Numbered from the stretch's first letter, positions 51,513 to 61,938 are shown. The stretch is DNA of 64,000 nucleotides from an uncultured Alistipes sp. (GCA_902388455.1 CABMPD010000001.1:248001-312000), one strand, 5' to 3'. Notes: generated by a model not told the origin, from the letters alone. Program-made: numbers and translations.

Positions 51513-51904
51513 AGGCGAAAAGGACGCAAGCACAAGAAAATCCGGAAGATAACGAAAAATGTGGAATAACAGACTCAGACATACCCTGGGTTCAACTGGG
51601 GCTCAAAGGAGGTTATAACCGCTGTAGAGTGGTTTCTGGAGGAAAGTTCGTATGAGTCTGTATGGCGCTGATTTGCGTAAATAAATGAATTACACGTAGA
51701 TATAAAGAAAATGCGCTTACAGACTGTGAGGCGCGTGGAGACAAGAGGCATTCGAGCAGAAGCGCTGGAGTGAAGGGATTGGAGTGGGGCACTGAAGATG
51801 ATGCACTGGAGTGGAGTGCTGAAGATGAGCGCAGATGTAGATGTTCTGGAACGGAAGTACTGGAGCGGAGGCACTGAAGCGAAGACACATGCGCAGGACG
51901 ATGG

Positions 51905-51941
51905 CAAAAAACAACCGCCCCGGGCATCAGTCCGGAGCGGT
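51905..51941 (-). terminator. intrinsic terminator after rpsC
   Basis: On the minus strand a 10-bp stem (ACCGCTCCGG with CCGGGGCGGT, one G-U pair), 8-nt loop, then TTGTTTTTT. It begins 33 bp after the rpsC stop and shows the operon really ends there. Confidence 0.85.
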
Positions 51942-51974
51942 CGGTCAAACAAACAAGTGAGTATTTGGAACGAA

Positions 51975-52742
51975 TTACTCTGCTGTGTTGTCGCGGTTGC
52001 CTCCGCGTCCGCGGCGGTCACGGCGGCGGCCTCCGCGTCCGCGGCGGTCATCACGGCGCTCGCCTGAGCCACCGGTGGGCTTTGCGAATGTGCCTACGTT
52101 GGGAGACAGATCACGCTTGCCATAGACCTCACCGTTGCAGATCCATACCTTGATACCCAGAACGCCTACCTTGGTGTGGGCCTCGGCGAGTGCGTAGTCG
52201 ATATCGGCACGGAAGGTGTGCAGAGGTGTACGGCCCTCCTTGTAGAGCTCCTTGCGGGCCATCTCAGCGCCACCGAGGCGGCCGCTGATGAGGACCTTGA
52301 TACCCTCGGCGCCCATACGCATGGTGCTGGCAACTGCCATCTTGATGGCGCGGCGGTATGATACACGGCCTTCCACCTGACGGGCGATGTTGTTGGCTAC
52401 GATGTTGGCGTCGAGCTCGGGTCTCTTGACCTCGAAGATGTTGATCTGCACCTCTTTGTTGGTGATCTTGCGGAGCTCCTCCTTCAGTTTGTCGACCTCC
52501 TGGCCGCCCTTGCCGATGATGGCGCCGGGACGGGCTGTGTGGATGGTCACTGTGATGAGCTTGAGAGTCCTCTCGATGACGATCTTGGAGAGGTTGACCT
52601 TGGAGATACGGGCATTGAGGTACTCACGTATCTTGGAGTCTTCGAGCAGCTTGGCTGCATAGTCATCCCCGCCGTACCAATTGGAGTCCCAGCCGCGGAT
52701 GATTCCTATTCTGTTGCTGATAGGGTTGATTTTCTGTCCCAT
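51975..52742 (-). CDS. rpsC: 30S ribosomal protein S3
   Basis: 255 residues. N-terminal KH domain with [19 protein letters not shown] and family motifs [30 protein letters not shown] and [16 protein letters not shown]. The last 30 residues are an Arg/Gly/Asp-rich tail (two DRRGRGG blocks, encoded by 21-bp identical DNA units 30 bp apart at 52000-52020 and 52030-52050). Most bacterial S3 tails are shorter and less repetitive, although basic tails occur in Bacteroidetes. It is the last gene of this ribosomal operon, and rplP does not follow. Confidence 0.97.
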   Translation of the reverse strand: MGQKINPISNRIGIIRGWDSNWYGGDDYAAKLLEDSKIREYLNARISKVNLSKIVIERTLKLITVTIHTARPGAIIGKGGQEVDKLKEELRKITNKEVQINIFEVKRPELDANIVANNIARQVEGRVSYRRAIKMAVASTMRMGAEGIKVLISGRLGGAEMARKELYKEGRTPLHTFRADIDYALAEAHTKVGVLGIKVWICNGEVYGKRDLSPNVGTFAKPTGGSGERRDDRRGRGGRRRDRRGRGGNRDNTAE

Positions 52743-53189
52743 TTATTTTTCCTCCTGATTAGCGGGTTCGTTGTTTACTTCTGCTTTGGCGGGTTTCACT
52801 CCGACGATGATGGTCACGTGGTTGGAGCGCTTGCGGATACGTCCGGCGCGGCCCTGAGGGGCGGTGCGGATACGCTTGAGGGTAGTGCCCTGTCCGACCA
52901 TGATGGTCTGCACGATGACGTTGCCGTCCTCGAGTTCCTTACGGGCACCTTCGTTCTTGGCTTCCCAGTTGGCGATGGCGCTTCTGAGGAGCTTCTCAAG
53001 GCGGATGGAGGCCTCTCTCTTGGTGTACTTGAGGATATCAAGAGCATGGTTGACCTCAACGCCTCTGATCATGTCAGCGACCAGACGCATCTTGCGGGGC
53101 GATGTAGGAACATCGTTCAGCTTGGCGATCGCTGTTGTCTTCTTTATTTCTTTCAGCCTGTCGGCCATTTCTTTCTTACGAGATCCCAT
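52743..53189 (-). CDS. rplV: 50S ribosomal protein L22
   Basis: 148 residues. Typical L22 sequence: [44 protein letters not shown], and the [24 protein letters not shown] hairpin that lines the exit tunnel. A short acidic tail ([14 protein letters not shown]) follows. Its stop codon abuts the rpsC start. The order rpsS-rplV-rpsC is that of the standard S10 operon. Confidence 0.97.
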   Translation of the reverse strand: MGSRKKEMADRLKEIKKTTAIAKLNDVPTSPRKMRLVADMIRGVEVNHALDILKYTKREASIRLEKLLRSAIANWEAKNEGARKELEDGNVIVQTIMVGQGTTLKRIRTAPQGRAGRIRKRSNHVTIIVGVKPAKAEVNNEPANQEEK

Positions 53190-53207
53190 TGTGATTCTTT
53201 TTAATTA

Positions 53208-53474
53208 TTAACGGTTGCCCGAATGTCCTTTGAATGTACGGGTCGGCGCAAACTCTCCGAGCTTGTGTCCTACCATGTTCTCGGTAACGTATACCGGAAT
53301 AAACTTGTTTCCGTTGTGTACAGCGATGGTATGGCCGACAAAGTCAGGAGAGATCATGCTGGCGCGGGACCAGGTCTTGATGACTTCTTTCTTCTTGGTG
53401 CCCTCGTTCATGGCAAGGATCTTCTTCTCGAGACTCTCCTGAATGTAGGGACCTTTCCTAAGTGATCTACTCAT
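53208..53474 (-). CDS. rpsS: 30S ribosomal protein S19
   Basis: 88 residues. [19 protein letters not shown] start, [49 protein letters not shown] core: unmistakable S19, full length. It lies 18 bp before rplV and 21 bp after rplB. Confidence 0.98.
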   Translation of the reverse strand: MSRSLRKGPYIQESLEKKILAMNEGTKKKEVIKTWSRASMISPDFVGHTIAVHNGNKFIPVYVTENMVGHKLGEFAPTRTFKGHSGNR

Positions 53475-53495
53475 AATTCTCTGATTTTATTCCGG

Positions 53496-54320
53496 TTATT
53501 TCTTACGTCTTTCGATGATAAACTTGTTCGAAGTATTCTTCGGATTACGTGTCTTGTAACCCTTTGCAGGAATACCCTTGCGCGAGCGGGGATGTCCTCC
53601 GGAGGCGCGTCCTTCACCACCACCCATAGGGTGATCGACAGGGTTCATCACAACGCCGCGGTTGCGGGGTCTGCGGCCGAGCCAGCGGCTGCGTCCTGCC
53701 TTACCGGACGACTCGAGGTTGTGGTCGGAATTGGAAACCGTTCCCACGGTGGCACGGCAGGTCACGAGCACCATTCTGGTCTCACCCGAAGGGAGGCGGA
53801 GGATGGCATGCTTGCCCTCGCGTGCTGTAAGCTGAGCGAATGTTCCGGCGCTGCGGGCCATTGCGGCACCCTGACCGGGACGGAGCTCGATGTTGTGGAT
53901 AATGGTTCCGAGAGGAATTTCTGAGAGGGGAAGAGTATTGCCGAGCTCAGGAGCCACGCCGGGACCGGACATGATGGTCTGGCCTACGCGGATACCTGCG
54001 GGAGCGATGATGTATCTCTTCTCGCCGTCGGCATACACTACCAGCGCAATGCGTGCACTGCGGTTGGGATCGTACTCAATGGTCTTGACGGTTGCGGGGC
54101 AGTTGTCCTTGTCACGACGGAAGTCGATGATACGGTACATCCTCTTGTGTCCGCCACCGATGTAGCGCATGGTCATCTTGCCGGTGTTGTTACGGCCGCC
54201 GGACTTCCTGATGGGCTCGAGAAGGGACTTCTCGGGAGTCGTGCAGGTAATCTCGTCAAATGCGCTTATCGCTTTATTTCTCTGACCGGGTGTGGTCGGT
54301 TTGAATTTACGTATTGCCAT
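53496..54320 (-). CDS. rplB: 50S ribosomal protein L2
   Basis: 274 residues. [18 protein letters not shown] start, [23 protein letters not shown], and the peptidyl-transferase-region sequence [29 protein letters not shown] near the C-terminus. Full length. It lies 4 bp after rplW. Confidence 0.98.
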   Translation of the reverse strand: MAIRKFKPTTPGQRNKAISAFDEITCTTPEKSLLEPIRKSGGRNNTGKMTMRYIGGGHKRMYRIIDFRRDKDNCPATVKTIEYDPNRSARIALVVYADGEKRYIIAPAGIRVGQTIMSGPGVAPELGNTLPLSEIPLGTIIHNIELRPGQGAAMARSAGTFAQLTAREGKHAILRLPSGETRMVLVTCRATVGTVSNSDHNLESSGKAGRSRWLGRRPRNRGVVMNPVDHPMGGGEGRASGGHPRSRKGIPAKGYKTRNPKNTSNKFIIERRKK

Positions 54321-54324
54321 AGGA

Positions 54325-54615
54325 TTAAATGTTGCTATAGAAATCGATCTTATCCTCGCCTGCCAGTGTCACATAAGCTTTCTTATAGTGGTTGGCACGG
54401 CCTCTGAGTAATCCCGCCTTGGTGTAGCGGCTCTTGCGTTTGCCATGGTAGTTGACAGTGTTTACGTCCTTCACTGTCACTCCGTAGTGCTCTTCAACAG
54501 CCTTTCTGATCTCAATCTTGTTGGCTGCGCGGTCTACGATGAAACCGTAACGGTTCAATTTATCGCCCTGAACCGTCATCTTCTCTGTTACGATAGGCTT
54601 AATGATAATTCCCAT
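54325..54615 (-). CDS. rplW: 50S ribosomal protein L23
   Basis: 96 residues. [12 protein letters not shown] start, [39 protein letters not shown], typical of bacterial L23, which forms the docking site for trigger factor and SRP at the tunnel exit. It lies 12 bp after rplD. Confidence 0.97.
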   Translation of the reverse strand: MGIIIKPIVTEKMTVQGDKLNRYGFIVDRAANKIEIRKAVEEHYGVTVKDVNTVNYHGKRKSRYTKAGLLRGRANHYKKAYVTLAGEDKIDFYSNI

Positions 54616-54627
54616 GTCTCCTATGGT

Positions 54628-55254
54628 TTATTTGCGTCTTGCTGCAATGATGTCCTGAACACCGTCCACCATCACGAGCTGATAGGAGTTCATGATGTTG
54701 TAAGTGTTGATCTCGTCTACGGAGATTACATTGACATTCTGAAGGTTGCGTGAAGACTTGTAAATATTCTCACTGTTTTCAGGAAGTACGAACAGGGTCC
54801 TTCTTCCATTGGCTTTGATGTTGTCAAGAATCTGGATGAACTCCTTGGTCTTGGGAGCGTCCATGCTGAAGGGCTCGACCATGATGATGGCGTTCTCCTG
54901 AGCCTTGTAGGACAGAGCCGAGTAACGGGCCAGCTGTTTCAGCTTCTTGTTGAGCTTGAAGCCGTAGCTGTGAGGCTTGGGACCGAAGGCACGGCCACCG
55001 CCAACGTAGATGTTGGACTTGATGCTGCCGTGACGGGCTCCGCCGCCGCCTTTCTGACGGCCCATTTTCTTGGTGCTGTAGCTGACCTCGGAACGGTCCT
55101 TGGTCTTGTGTGTTCCCTGACGCTGGTTGGCCAGGTACTGCTTAACGTCGAGATAGATCGCGTGGTCGTTCGGCTCGATGCCGAAGATAGTCGAATCCAG
55201 GGTTACTTTCTTTCCCGATTCGGTTCCGTCGATTTTGTAAACTGACAATTCCAT
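54628..55254 (-). CDS. rplD: 50S ribosomal protein L4
   Basis: 208 residues. [44 protein letters not shown], then [33 protein letters not shown]: the tunnel-lining loop of L4. It lies 4 bp after rplC. In E. coli L4 represses its own operon; no such leader structure is evident here. Confidence 0.97.
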   Translation of the reverse strand: MELSVYKIDGTESGKKVTLDSTIFGIEPNDHAIYLDVKQYLANQRQGTHKTKDRSEVSYSTKKMGRQKGGGGARHGSIKSNIYVGGGRAFGPKPHSYGFKLNKKLKQLARYSALSYKAQENAIIMVEPFSMDAPKTKEFIQILDNIKANGRRTLFVLPENSENIYKSSRNLQNVNVISVDEINTYNIMNSYQLVMVDGVQDIIAARRK

Positions 55255-55258
55255 AACG

Positions 55259-55882
55259 TTAGTCCTCCACGATTACGTATGAACCCTTCGCTCCGGGAAT
55301 AGAACCCTTCACGAGAACCAGATTGTTCTCAGGGATAACCTTGATAACTTTGAGGTTGAGAACCTTTACGCGGTCACCGCCCATGCGGCCTGCCATTCTC
55401 ATACCCTTGAATACTCTTGAAGGCCAAGAGGATGCACCCATAGAACCAGGGTGACGGAGTCTGTCGGCCTGACCGTGGGTAGCACCGCCCACGCCGCCGA
55501 ATCCGTGACGCTTAACGACGCCCTGGAATCCCTTACCTTTAGAGATACCGGTAACGTCTACCCATTCCACTCCCTCGCTGAGGTCTGAAACGGTCACTGT
55601 GTCACCAAGCTTGAGCTCCTTGGGGAAGTCCGCCTTGAACTCCACCAGTTTGCGCTTGGGTGTGGTTCCTGCCTTGTCAAAATGGCCCTTGAGAGCCTTG
55701 CTGGTGTGTTTTTCTTTCATCTCGTCATAGGCAAGTTGTACAGCGGCATAACCATCTTTCTCTACTGTACGAATCTGCGTGACAACACAGGGACCAGCCT
55801 CAATAACGGTGCATGGGATATTCTTCCCATCAGCATCGAAAACGGAAGTCATTCCGATTTTTTTTCCAATTAATCCAGGCAT
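55259..55882 (-). CDS. rplC: 50S ribosomal protein L3
   Basis: 207 residues. [32 protein letters not shown] start and the core [49 protein letters not shown]. The ATG at 55882 matches the family start; the frame to 55909 begins with TTG. It is the first gene of this operon. rpsJ, which normally precedes it, is absent, and a promoter lies 63 bp upstream. Confidence 0.97.
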   Translation of the reverse strand: MPGLIGKKIGMTSVFDADGKNIPCTVIEAGPCVVTQIRTVEKDGYAAVQLAYDEMKEKHTSKALKGHFDKAGTTPKRKLVEFKADFPKELKLGDTVTVSDLSEGVEWVDVTGISKGKGFQGVVKRHGFGGVGGATHGQADRLRHPGSMGASSWPSRVFKGMRMAGRMGGDRVKVLNLKVIKVIPENNLVLVKGSIPGAKGSYVIVED

Positions 55883-55944
55883 TGGTTTAATTAATTTGTT
55901 GTTAATCAATGAACTAATAGTCTCCGCGCACTTTTCGCGGGCTG

Positions 55945-55952
55945 CAAATATA
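55945..55952 (-). promoter_or_regulatory. minus-7 element TATATTTG of the rplC-rpsC operon
   Basis: Exact TAnnTTTG match on the minus strand 63 bp upstream of rplC. The flanking AT-rich region is the usual ribosomal-promoter context. It shows the operon starts at rplC. Confidence 0.65.
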
Positions 55953-56122
55953 CCACTAATATTTTAATCTACAAGGATTTTCGTGAGTTTTTCTGATTTT
56001 TCTGATTACTCATCCTTAACTCATTTCATTTGCGGATAAATTAAATTCACCTAACCCTAGCAGCCGAGCCATCAAACCTGCTGAGGTCGCAGACCCGTCC
56101 GGCTCCTGTCTTCCGCCCCCTA

Positions 56123-56153
56123 TTGTCTATTCCCGAAAAATACCGTACATTTG
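56123..56153 (+). promoter_or_regulatory. promoter of the sulfatase gene
   Basis: TTG (56123-56125), 20 bp, then TACATTTG (56146-56153), an exact minus-7 match, 53 bp before the start codon. Confidence 0.65.
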
Positions 56154-56206
56154 TGGACGGTAAACTACCGTATCATCGCGATACCGGCAAACATAATAAA
56201 AAGACA

Positions 56207-57850
<1,644 letters not shown>

Positions 57851-57861
57851 AATCCAGTAAA

Positions 57862-58455
57862 ATGGAAAAGGAAGTACAATATTTTCTGGAATGTGCCCAC
57901 AAATGCACCGCAGCCGGGCTGCTCTCGTGCAGCAGCGGCAACCTCTCCCTGCGCTGCAAGGGACAGGACAATGAGGACTGCGCCCTCCTCTCTGCGACCG
58001 GCTCCTGGCTCGGGGAACTGCGGGAGGACCAGGTCGCCCTCTGCCGCATCAGCGACGGCACCTCTCTGAACGGAGTGCATCCCACGATGGAGGCCGGATT
58101 CCACCTCGGGACAATGCGGAAAAGGCCGGAAGTCGGCTGCGTCCTGCACTTCCAGTCCCCTTACGCCACGGTCGTGGCCTGCATGAAGGACAAGCCGGCA
58201 GACTTCAACGTCACCCTTGAGGGACCGCTCTACGTCGGCCGTGAAGTGCCGGTGGTACCGTTCCTCCCGCCCGGCAGTCCGGAACTCGCCGCTGCGGTCG
58301 TGGAAGCCCTCACCGCCCACGACATTGTCCTGATGTCCAACCACGGACAGGTCGCCTGCGGCCCCGACTTCCCCGACACCTTCCGCCGCGCCGTATTTTT
58401 CGAGATGGCCTGCCGCGTCATTGTCCTATCCCGCGGCAACTGCACCACCGTCTGA
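57862..58455 (+). CDS. class II aldolase/adducin-family protein
   Basis: 197 residues. Family features: GLLSCSSGNLSLR at the N-terminus (phosphate-binding SSGN), LSATGSWLGEL, the catalytic-type Glu in HPTMEAGFHLG, and SNHGQVACG with the third zinc-ligand His. The zinc pair HxH of aldolases appears as HFQ (LHFQSPYATVVA), so one ligand is Gln. The protein may bind metal weakly or have changed chemistry. Relatives include fuculose-1-phosphate aldolase and ribulose-5-phosphate epimerase. It starts 11 bp after the sulfatase gene, so both may act on one host-glycan sugar. It ends exactly where the convergent ATPase ends. Confidence 0.8.
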   Translation: MEKEVQYFLECAHKCTAAGLLSCSSGNLSLRCKGQDNEDCALLSATGSWLGELREDQVALCRISDGTSLNGVHPTMEAGFHLGTMRKRPEVGCVLHFQSPYATVVACMKDKPADFNVTLEGPLYVGREVPVVPFLPPGSPELAAAVVEALTAHDIVLMSNHGQVACGPDFPDTFRRAVFFEMACRVIVLSRGNCTTV

Positions 58456-59607
58456 TTACTCTTCCGGGAAAAACTCCTTCTGAGGATTCATCAGCCGCTG
58501 CAGGAACATTCTCAGAAGGATATCCGGGACATAATACACTCCGTCCCTGACTGCCAGCAGTTCCATACTTGTCAGCTTGGCCGCCGCAGTCTGCACTGCA
58601 CTGCTGGAGGCGAGAGAGTGACGGCGGAGGAAATCCACCCCCATTATCTTTTGGGCACGGACATCCCCGGCTACGGCATACAACAGTTCCTTCTGCCTTA
58701 ACGGAATATCCGAGAGCATCATACGATAGCCCACAGAAGCCTCCTCTATGATGGAATCCACAGTCCCCCTCAATATCGCCACTGTACATTCCCCTCCCTC
58801 GGGCACGGTCGCGTATGCCTCGTGAAAAGTCTTCTGCATACAGTACGTATTGCCTTCGAAAAGCCCGTACACCTTGCTGACTGCCTCCGGGGCAATTTTT
58901 TTCTTTCCTTTCTCAAAATGTCTTATGACGAATTCTGAATATTTCTCGGGATCAATCGGTTTCAGTTCCAGCATCGAAGCACTGTGATAAAACGGCCTGG
59001 CCGATGACATGAACATCTGCGACAGCATGTGGGTCTCACTGCCGGAGAATATAAAATGCACATTGCCAAGATGCTGTATATGCGAACGGAGAAAGGCCTC
59101 GATATTTTTCTCAGGATACTTGCCTATCTGCTGGAACTCGTTGAAAGTCACGATGCACGGACGGTCTGCCTGCTCAAGACACTGGAAGATCTCCGTCAGC
59201 GTATATTCGGGGCGGGATATGTCTCCAAGCCCTAAGCTGAATGTTGGAAGGCCGCTGACCGGGTCAAAGCCGAATTCCGCATTGATGGATTTAAGACCCT
59301 GGACGAAGTTCTGCAGCATCTTCCGGCTCCTGGAGCGCAGACGGTTGAAGACAGCCTGACCGAATTCGTATGTAAATTCCTGAAAGCATGCAGTATGCAG
59401 AATATCCACATAGAATGTGTAGTATCTGTCAGATATCTCCTCCCTGTCATAGCAGAAACGGATGAGTTTGGATTTGCCCAACCGCCTCTCAGAGATAAGG
59501 CACATATTTGCACCTCCGGTAACACTTCGGATAATGTGGTCTGATTCTGCTACCCGGTCACAGAAGTATTCTTTCGGAACGTCTCCGACAATGATAAAAG
59601 GATTCAT
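58456..59607 (-). CDS. AAA ATPase of the Bacteroidales archaeal-ATPase type
   Basis: 383 residues. NPFIIVGDVPKEYFCDRVAESDHIIRSV start, Walker A variant SERRLGKSKLI (about 39-49), Walker B PCIVTFNEFQQI with sensor HFIFSGSE, and a winged-helix region near the C-terminus (LRQKELLYAVAGD, SSSAVQTAAAKL). The exact role of this family is unknown; many copies occur in gut Bacteroidetes, often single genes with no partner. The ATG at 59607 gives the family start (MNPF); the longer frame to 59640 is less likely. A promoter and an operator-like array lie directly upstream, suggesting tight regulation, perhaps by itself. Confidence 0.85.
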   Translation of the reverse strand: MNPFIIVGDVPKEYFCDRVAESDHIIRSVTGGANMCLISERRLGKSKLIRFCYDREEISDRYYTFYVDILHTACFQEFTYEFGQAVFNRLRSRSRKMLQNFVQGLKSINAEFGFDPVSGLPTFSLGLGDISRPEYTLTEIFQCLEQADRPCIVTFNEFQQIGKYPEKNIEAFLRSHIQHLGNVHFIFSGSETHMLSQMFMSSARPFYHSASMLELKPIDPEKYSEFVIRHFEKGKKKIAPEAVSKVYGLFEGNTYCMQKTFHEAYATVPEGGECTVAILRGTVDSIIEEASVGYRMMLSDIPLRQKELLYAVAGDVRAQKIMGVDFLRRHSLASSSAVQTAAAKLTSMELLAVRDGVYYVPDILLRMFLQRLMNPQKEFFPEE

Positions 59608-59639
59608 ATCGCGCCTATATTTACTATGGTTTACAGGCA

Positions 59640-59647
59640 CAAATGTA
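59640..59647 (-). promoter_or_regulatory. minus-7 element TACATTTG of the AAA ATPase gene
   Basis: Exact TAnnTTTG match on the minus strand, 32 bp upstream of the ATG at 59607. The region upstream of it is the repeat array at 59657-59699. Confidence 0.6.
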
Positions 59648-59656
59648 ATTATGAAT

Positions 59657-59699
59657 TTTTCATTATGTAAATTTCATAATGAATTTCTCATAATGAAAA
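59657..59699. promoter_or_regulatory. operator-like array of three CATAATGAA sites
   Basis: TTTTCATTATG (59657-59667) and its perfect reverse complement CATAATGAAAA (59689-59699) flank a third site, TTTCATAATGAA (59672-59683). All three lie between the minus-7 box and the end of the DUF456 gene, in the minus-10 to minus-60 range of the ATPase promoter. Confidence 0.6.
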
Positions 59700-59708
59700 C
59701 TGCATAAT

Positions 59709-60203
59709 TTACGGAATGAGGGCAATGACGATGTAGTAGAGCATCACTCCGGAGGCTGCGAGCTTGAGGCCCGTTCCGAGCAGGAAGCCGAGGAATGAGC
59801 CTGTGGCGGCCTTGAGACCCTGCCCCATCTTCTTCTCGCCCCAGTAGAGCTCGGCGGCAAGGGCTCCGATGAAGGCTCCGGCGATCATGCCCCAGGGCGG
59901 GAAGAACAGAATGCCCACGAGCATGCCGGCCGTTGCTCCGCGTGAGGCGTATTTCGTGCCGCCGGTCACCCGGGTCAGCCAGCCCGGCACCACATAGTCC
60001 AGAACGGTCACCACCACCGTGACTATCAGCATGATGATCAGCAGACGCCAGGTGATGTCGTCCAATGCGCATGGGGAGCCCCAGAGAAAGAGCAGAAACA
60101 TACCCGCCAGACTGCACGGAGGACCGGGCAGCACGGGCAGAATACAGCCGAGAAGGCCTACGATGCCGAGTATCACGGCTACTATGTCGATGAAAATTTC
60201 CAT
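59709..60203 (-). CDS. DUF456-family membrane protein
   Basis: 164 residues, four to five hydrophobic helices with Gly-rich turns. Family features: LGIVGLLGCILPVLPGPPCSLAGMFLLFL, WLTRVTGGTKYASRGATAGMLVGILFF and the glycine-zipper AGAFIGALAAELYWGEKK. Function is unknown for the whole family. Single gene with its own promoter (60233-60263). Confidence 0.9.
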   Translation of the reverse strand: MEIFIDIVAVILGIVGLLGCILPVLPGPPCSLAGMFLLFLWGSPCALDDITWRLLIIMLIVTVVVTVLDYVVPGWLTRVTGGTKYASRGATAGMLVGILFFPPWGMIAGAFIGALAAELYWGEKKMGQGLKAATGSFLGFLLGTGLKLAASGVMLYYIVIALIP

Positions 60204-60232
60204 ATTGTGCGTCAGTCTGAACTTTCAGTACG

Positions 60233-60263
60233 CAAATGTAACATATTTGGCAATCTGAGCAAA
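60233..60263 (-). promoter_or_regulatory. promoter of the DUF456 gene
   Basis: Minus strand: TTTG (60260-60263), 19 bp, TACATTTG (60233-60240). Good match to both Bacteroidetes elements, 30 bp from the start codon. The remaining gap to 60457 holds nothing I can name. Confidence 0.65.
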
Positions 60264-60457
60264 ACTTACGGTCGGTACTGACGCGGGGTGCTTTTGTAAT
60301 CACTCAATAATCAGAGACTTATGAAAGGTGCGTGTGCTTTTCGGCATGCTCCGGACTGGTAACAAGAACGCGCCACCATCATAAAGCCCTATACACCAAA
60401 CTTTTACATTTTGAGGTGGTGCGCTACTAACTGCTACTGTTTGTCATTTATCCGCCC

Positions 60458-61210
60458 TTACCTCAATTTACATTCCCAGAACCCCTGCGACTTAAGAACC
60501 TCCCGCATCTTCGCGGACATCTCCAGGCATTCCTGCCGCGTGAAACGGAAGCGGGTGAAGACCTGGGCAAGGTTCTCAGTGCCGTTGAGCTCCACGAAAT
60601 AACGGCTCTCAGGAAGGGCCTCCTTCTCAGCGTAGATGCGGTCGATATCCTCCGCGGTATAGTCGTGATAATGACCGGCGTGCAGGATGGCCTCCACCGG
60701 CAGGCGGTCAGTCTGCTCCGGAGCCTCGTCCGGCCAGCCGAGAGTGACGGTCAGCACGGGCACCACGAGGGACGGCAGATGCAGGGCCTCGATGATCTTA
60801 TCGGGATTGTAAACCGTAGTACCGAGAATGCAGGTACCCAGACCGCACTCCTCCGCCAGAGTGATGAACGCCTGGGCGAACAGCAGAGTGTCCGTAGCAG
60901 CGTTGATAAAGGACACAAAGTTGCCGTAGCCCGGCGCAGCGTCCCGTTCCTCACACCACCGGCTGAACCTGTGAAAGTCCGCGCAGAACGTCAGCACCGC
61001 CGGAGCCTCCTGAACCATCGGCTGATGATGATGCGCCGCTGCCAGAGCCTCCCTTTCCGGCCCGTCCTCAGTAACCACCAGCGAATACAACTGCATATTG
61101 CCCATGGTCGCAGCCCTCGAGGCCTCCCCGGCCAGAGCCTCGATCAGTCCCTCCGGAATCCCGCGCCGCGAGTATTTCCGGATGCTTCTTCTATCCTTGA
61201 ATCTTGCCAT
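60458..61210 (-). CDS. nitroreductase-family NAD(P)H-dependent FMN oxidoreductase
   Basis: 250 residues. RRSIRKYSRRGIPEGLIEAL start (FMN phosphate contact), SRAATMGNMQLYSLVV, FINAATDTLLFAQAFITLAEECGLGTCILGTTVYNPDKII and PVLTVTLGWP, the NfsA/FRP-like pattern. Substrates may be nitroaromatics, quinones or flavins. The C-terminal extension (about 190-250) is typical of the FRP branch. The ATG at 61210 gives the family start; the frame extending to 61294 passes through the promoter. Confidence 0.9.
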   Translation of the reverse strand: MARFKDRRSIRKYSRRGIPEGLIEALAGEASRAATMGNMQLYSLVVTEDGPEREALAAAHHHQPMVQEAPAVLTFCADFHRFSRWCEERDAAPGYGNFVSFINAATDTLLFAQAFITLAEECGLGTCILGTTVYNPDKIIEALHLPSLVVPVLTVTLGWPDEAPEQTDRLPVEAILHAGHYHDYTAEDIDRIYAEKEALPESRYFVELNGTENLAQVFTRFRFTRQECLEMSAKMREVLKSQGFWECKLR

Positions 61211-61239
61211 TGTACCGAAATTTTTCCTGAAAAGTTCCC

Positions 61240-61247
61240 CAAAGATA
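61240..61247 (-). promoter_or_regulatory. minus-7 element TATCTTTG of the nitroreductase gene
   Basis: Exact minus-strand match 29 bp upstream of the ATG. Confidence 0.6.
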
Positions 61248-61359
61248 CAAAATTTCCTGTCTCCCATCCTCCATGGAGAATATGCACATTCCATACATAA
61301 CTCCGTACATCCTGCCGTCCAAAAAAATGGAATTATGGTATCACCTGCTGAATAATTAA

Positions 61360-61367
61360 TATCTTTG
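61360..61367 (+). promoter_or_regulatory. minus-7 element TATCTTTG of the small barrel gene
   Basis: Exact plus-strand match 22 bp upstream of the ATG at 61390, implying a very short leader. Confidence 0.6.
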
Positions 61368-61389
61368 CCTTAAGAAAAACACCACTGAA

Positions 61390-61938
61390 ATGAAACAACT
61401 CATTGCACTAATGCTGATACTATTCTGCAGCTCAACTTGCATAAGTTCTTACGCCACGGACAAACAGACCGCCGGAAGCGAGACATATGTCCACCGGGTA
61501 AAGGGATACCGGGGAAGTATAGCCATAACTGACCAATATCTGGTCTGGATAGGATTCGACACCTCGCACGGATATATGTTCAACGAACACCACTATCTGG
61601 GCGCAGGCGCGGGTTTTTTTATAGCCCCGACAGGGTTCTTTCCTCTGTTCGGCCATGCCTTTGTTGATTACAACGCCTACATCCTCAAAAGAGCAAGCAC
61701 TCCGATTGCCGGCATTAAAATAGGATACATGACCTTCCTTGGGGAACTGAACGGCGTGGACGGCTCGGTTCCCTGGCATGCTGAAAACTCCATTGAACTG
61801 GAACCTAATATCGGATGGAGCTGGGCTTTCAACGAAAATCTTGGAATAAGACTGTCCCTCGGTGCGGCTGTCTTCATCATGCCACAGCCGAAAGACGTAC
61901 TGGCAATGCCGAAACTTGCCATTGCCTTTGATTTTTAG
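61390..61938 (+). CDS. small outer-membrane barrel-like protein, function unknown
   Basis: 182 residues. Signal peptide (about 1-22; LIALMLILFCSSTCISSYA). The mature part has alternating hydrophobic strands separated by Gly and Asn turns (HHYLGAGAGFFIAP, TPIAGIKIGYMTF, LEPNIGWSWAFNENLGIRLSLGAAVF) and ends AIAFDF with a terminal Phe. This fits a small 8-stranded outer-membrane barrel. I recognise no named family. Own promoter; convergent with the propeller lipoprotein (35 bp gap). Confidence 0.75.
   Translation: MKQLIALMLILFCSSTCISSYATDKQTAGSETYVHRVKGYRGSIAITDQYLVWIGFDTSHGYMFNEHHYLGAGAGFFIAPTGFFPLFGHAFVDYNAYILKRASTPIAGIKIGYMTFLGELNGVDGSVPWHAENSIELEPNIGWSWAFNENLGIRLSLGAAVFIMPQPKDVLAMPKLAIAFDF

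Larger units (their letters stand above)
51088..51904. other. 817-bp non-coding, repeat-rich region between transposase and ribosomal operon
   Basis: No gene recognised. It contains several hairpins and half-sites with the TACAGACT core (51326, 51417, 51477-51512, 51652, 51707) and the 51210-51245 palindrome. The 13-bp repeat at 51263-51275 is here too. A purine-rich degenerate repeat (about 51735-51890) is built from ACTGAAGATGA and CTGGAGTGGAG-like units. The antisense frames across 51575-52072 look spurious: Ser- and His-rich with no domain. Confidence 0.6.

Noticed and set aside
51575..52072. Minus-strand frames next to rpsC as small genes
   Set aside because: They run through the terminator and into rpsC in another frame, and are Ser/His/Ala-rich with no domain.
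58456..59607. Phage-defence system around the AAA ATPase
   Set aside because: Only the ATPase is present; no nuclease, methylase, TIR or other effector gene accompanies it.
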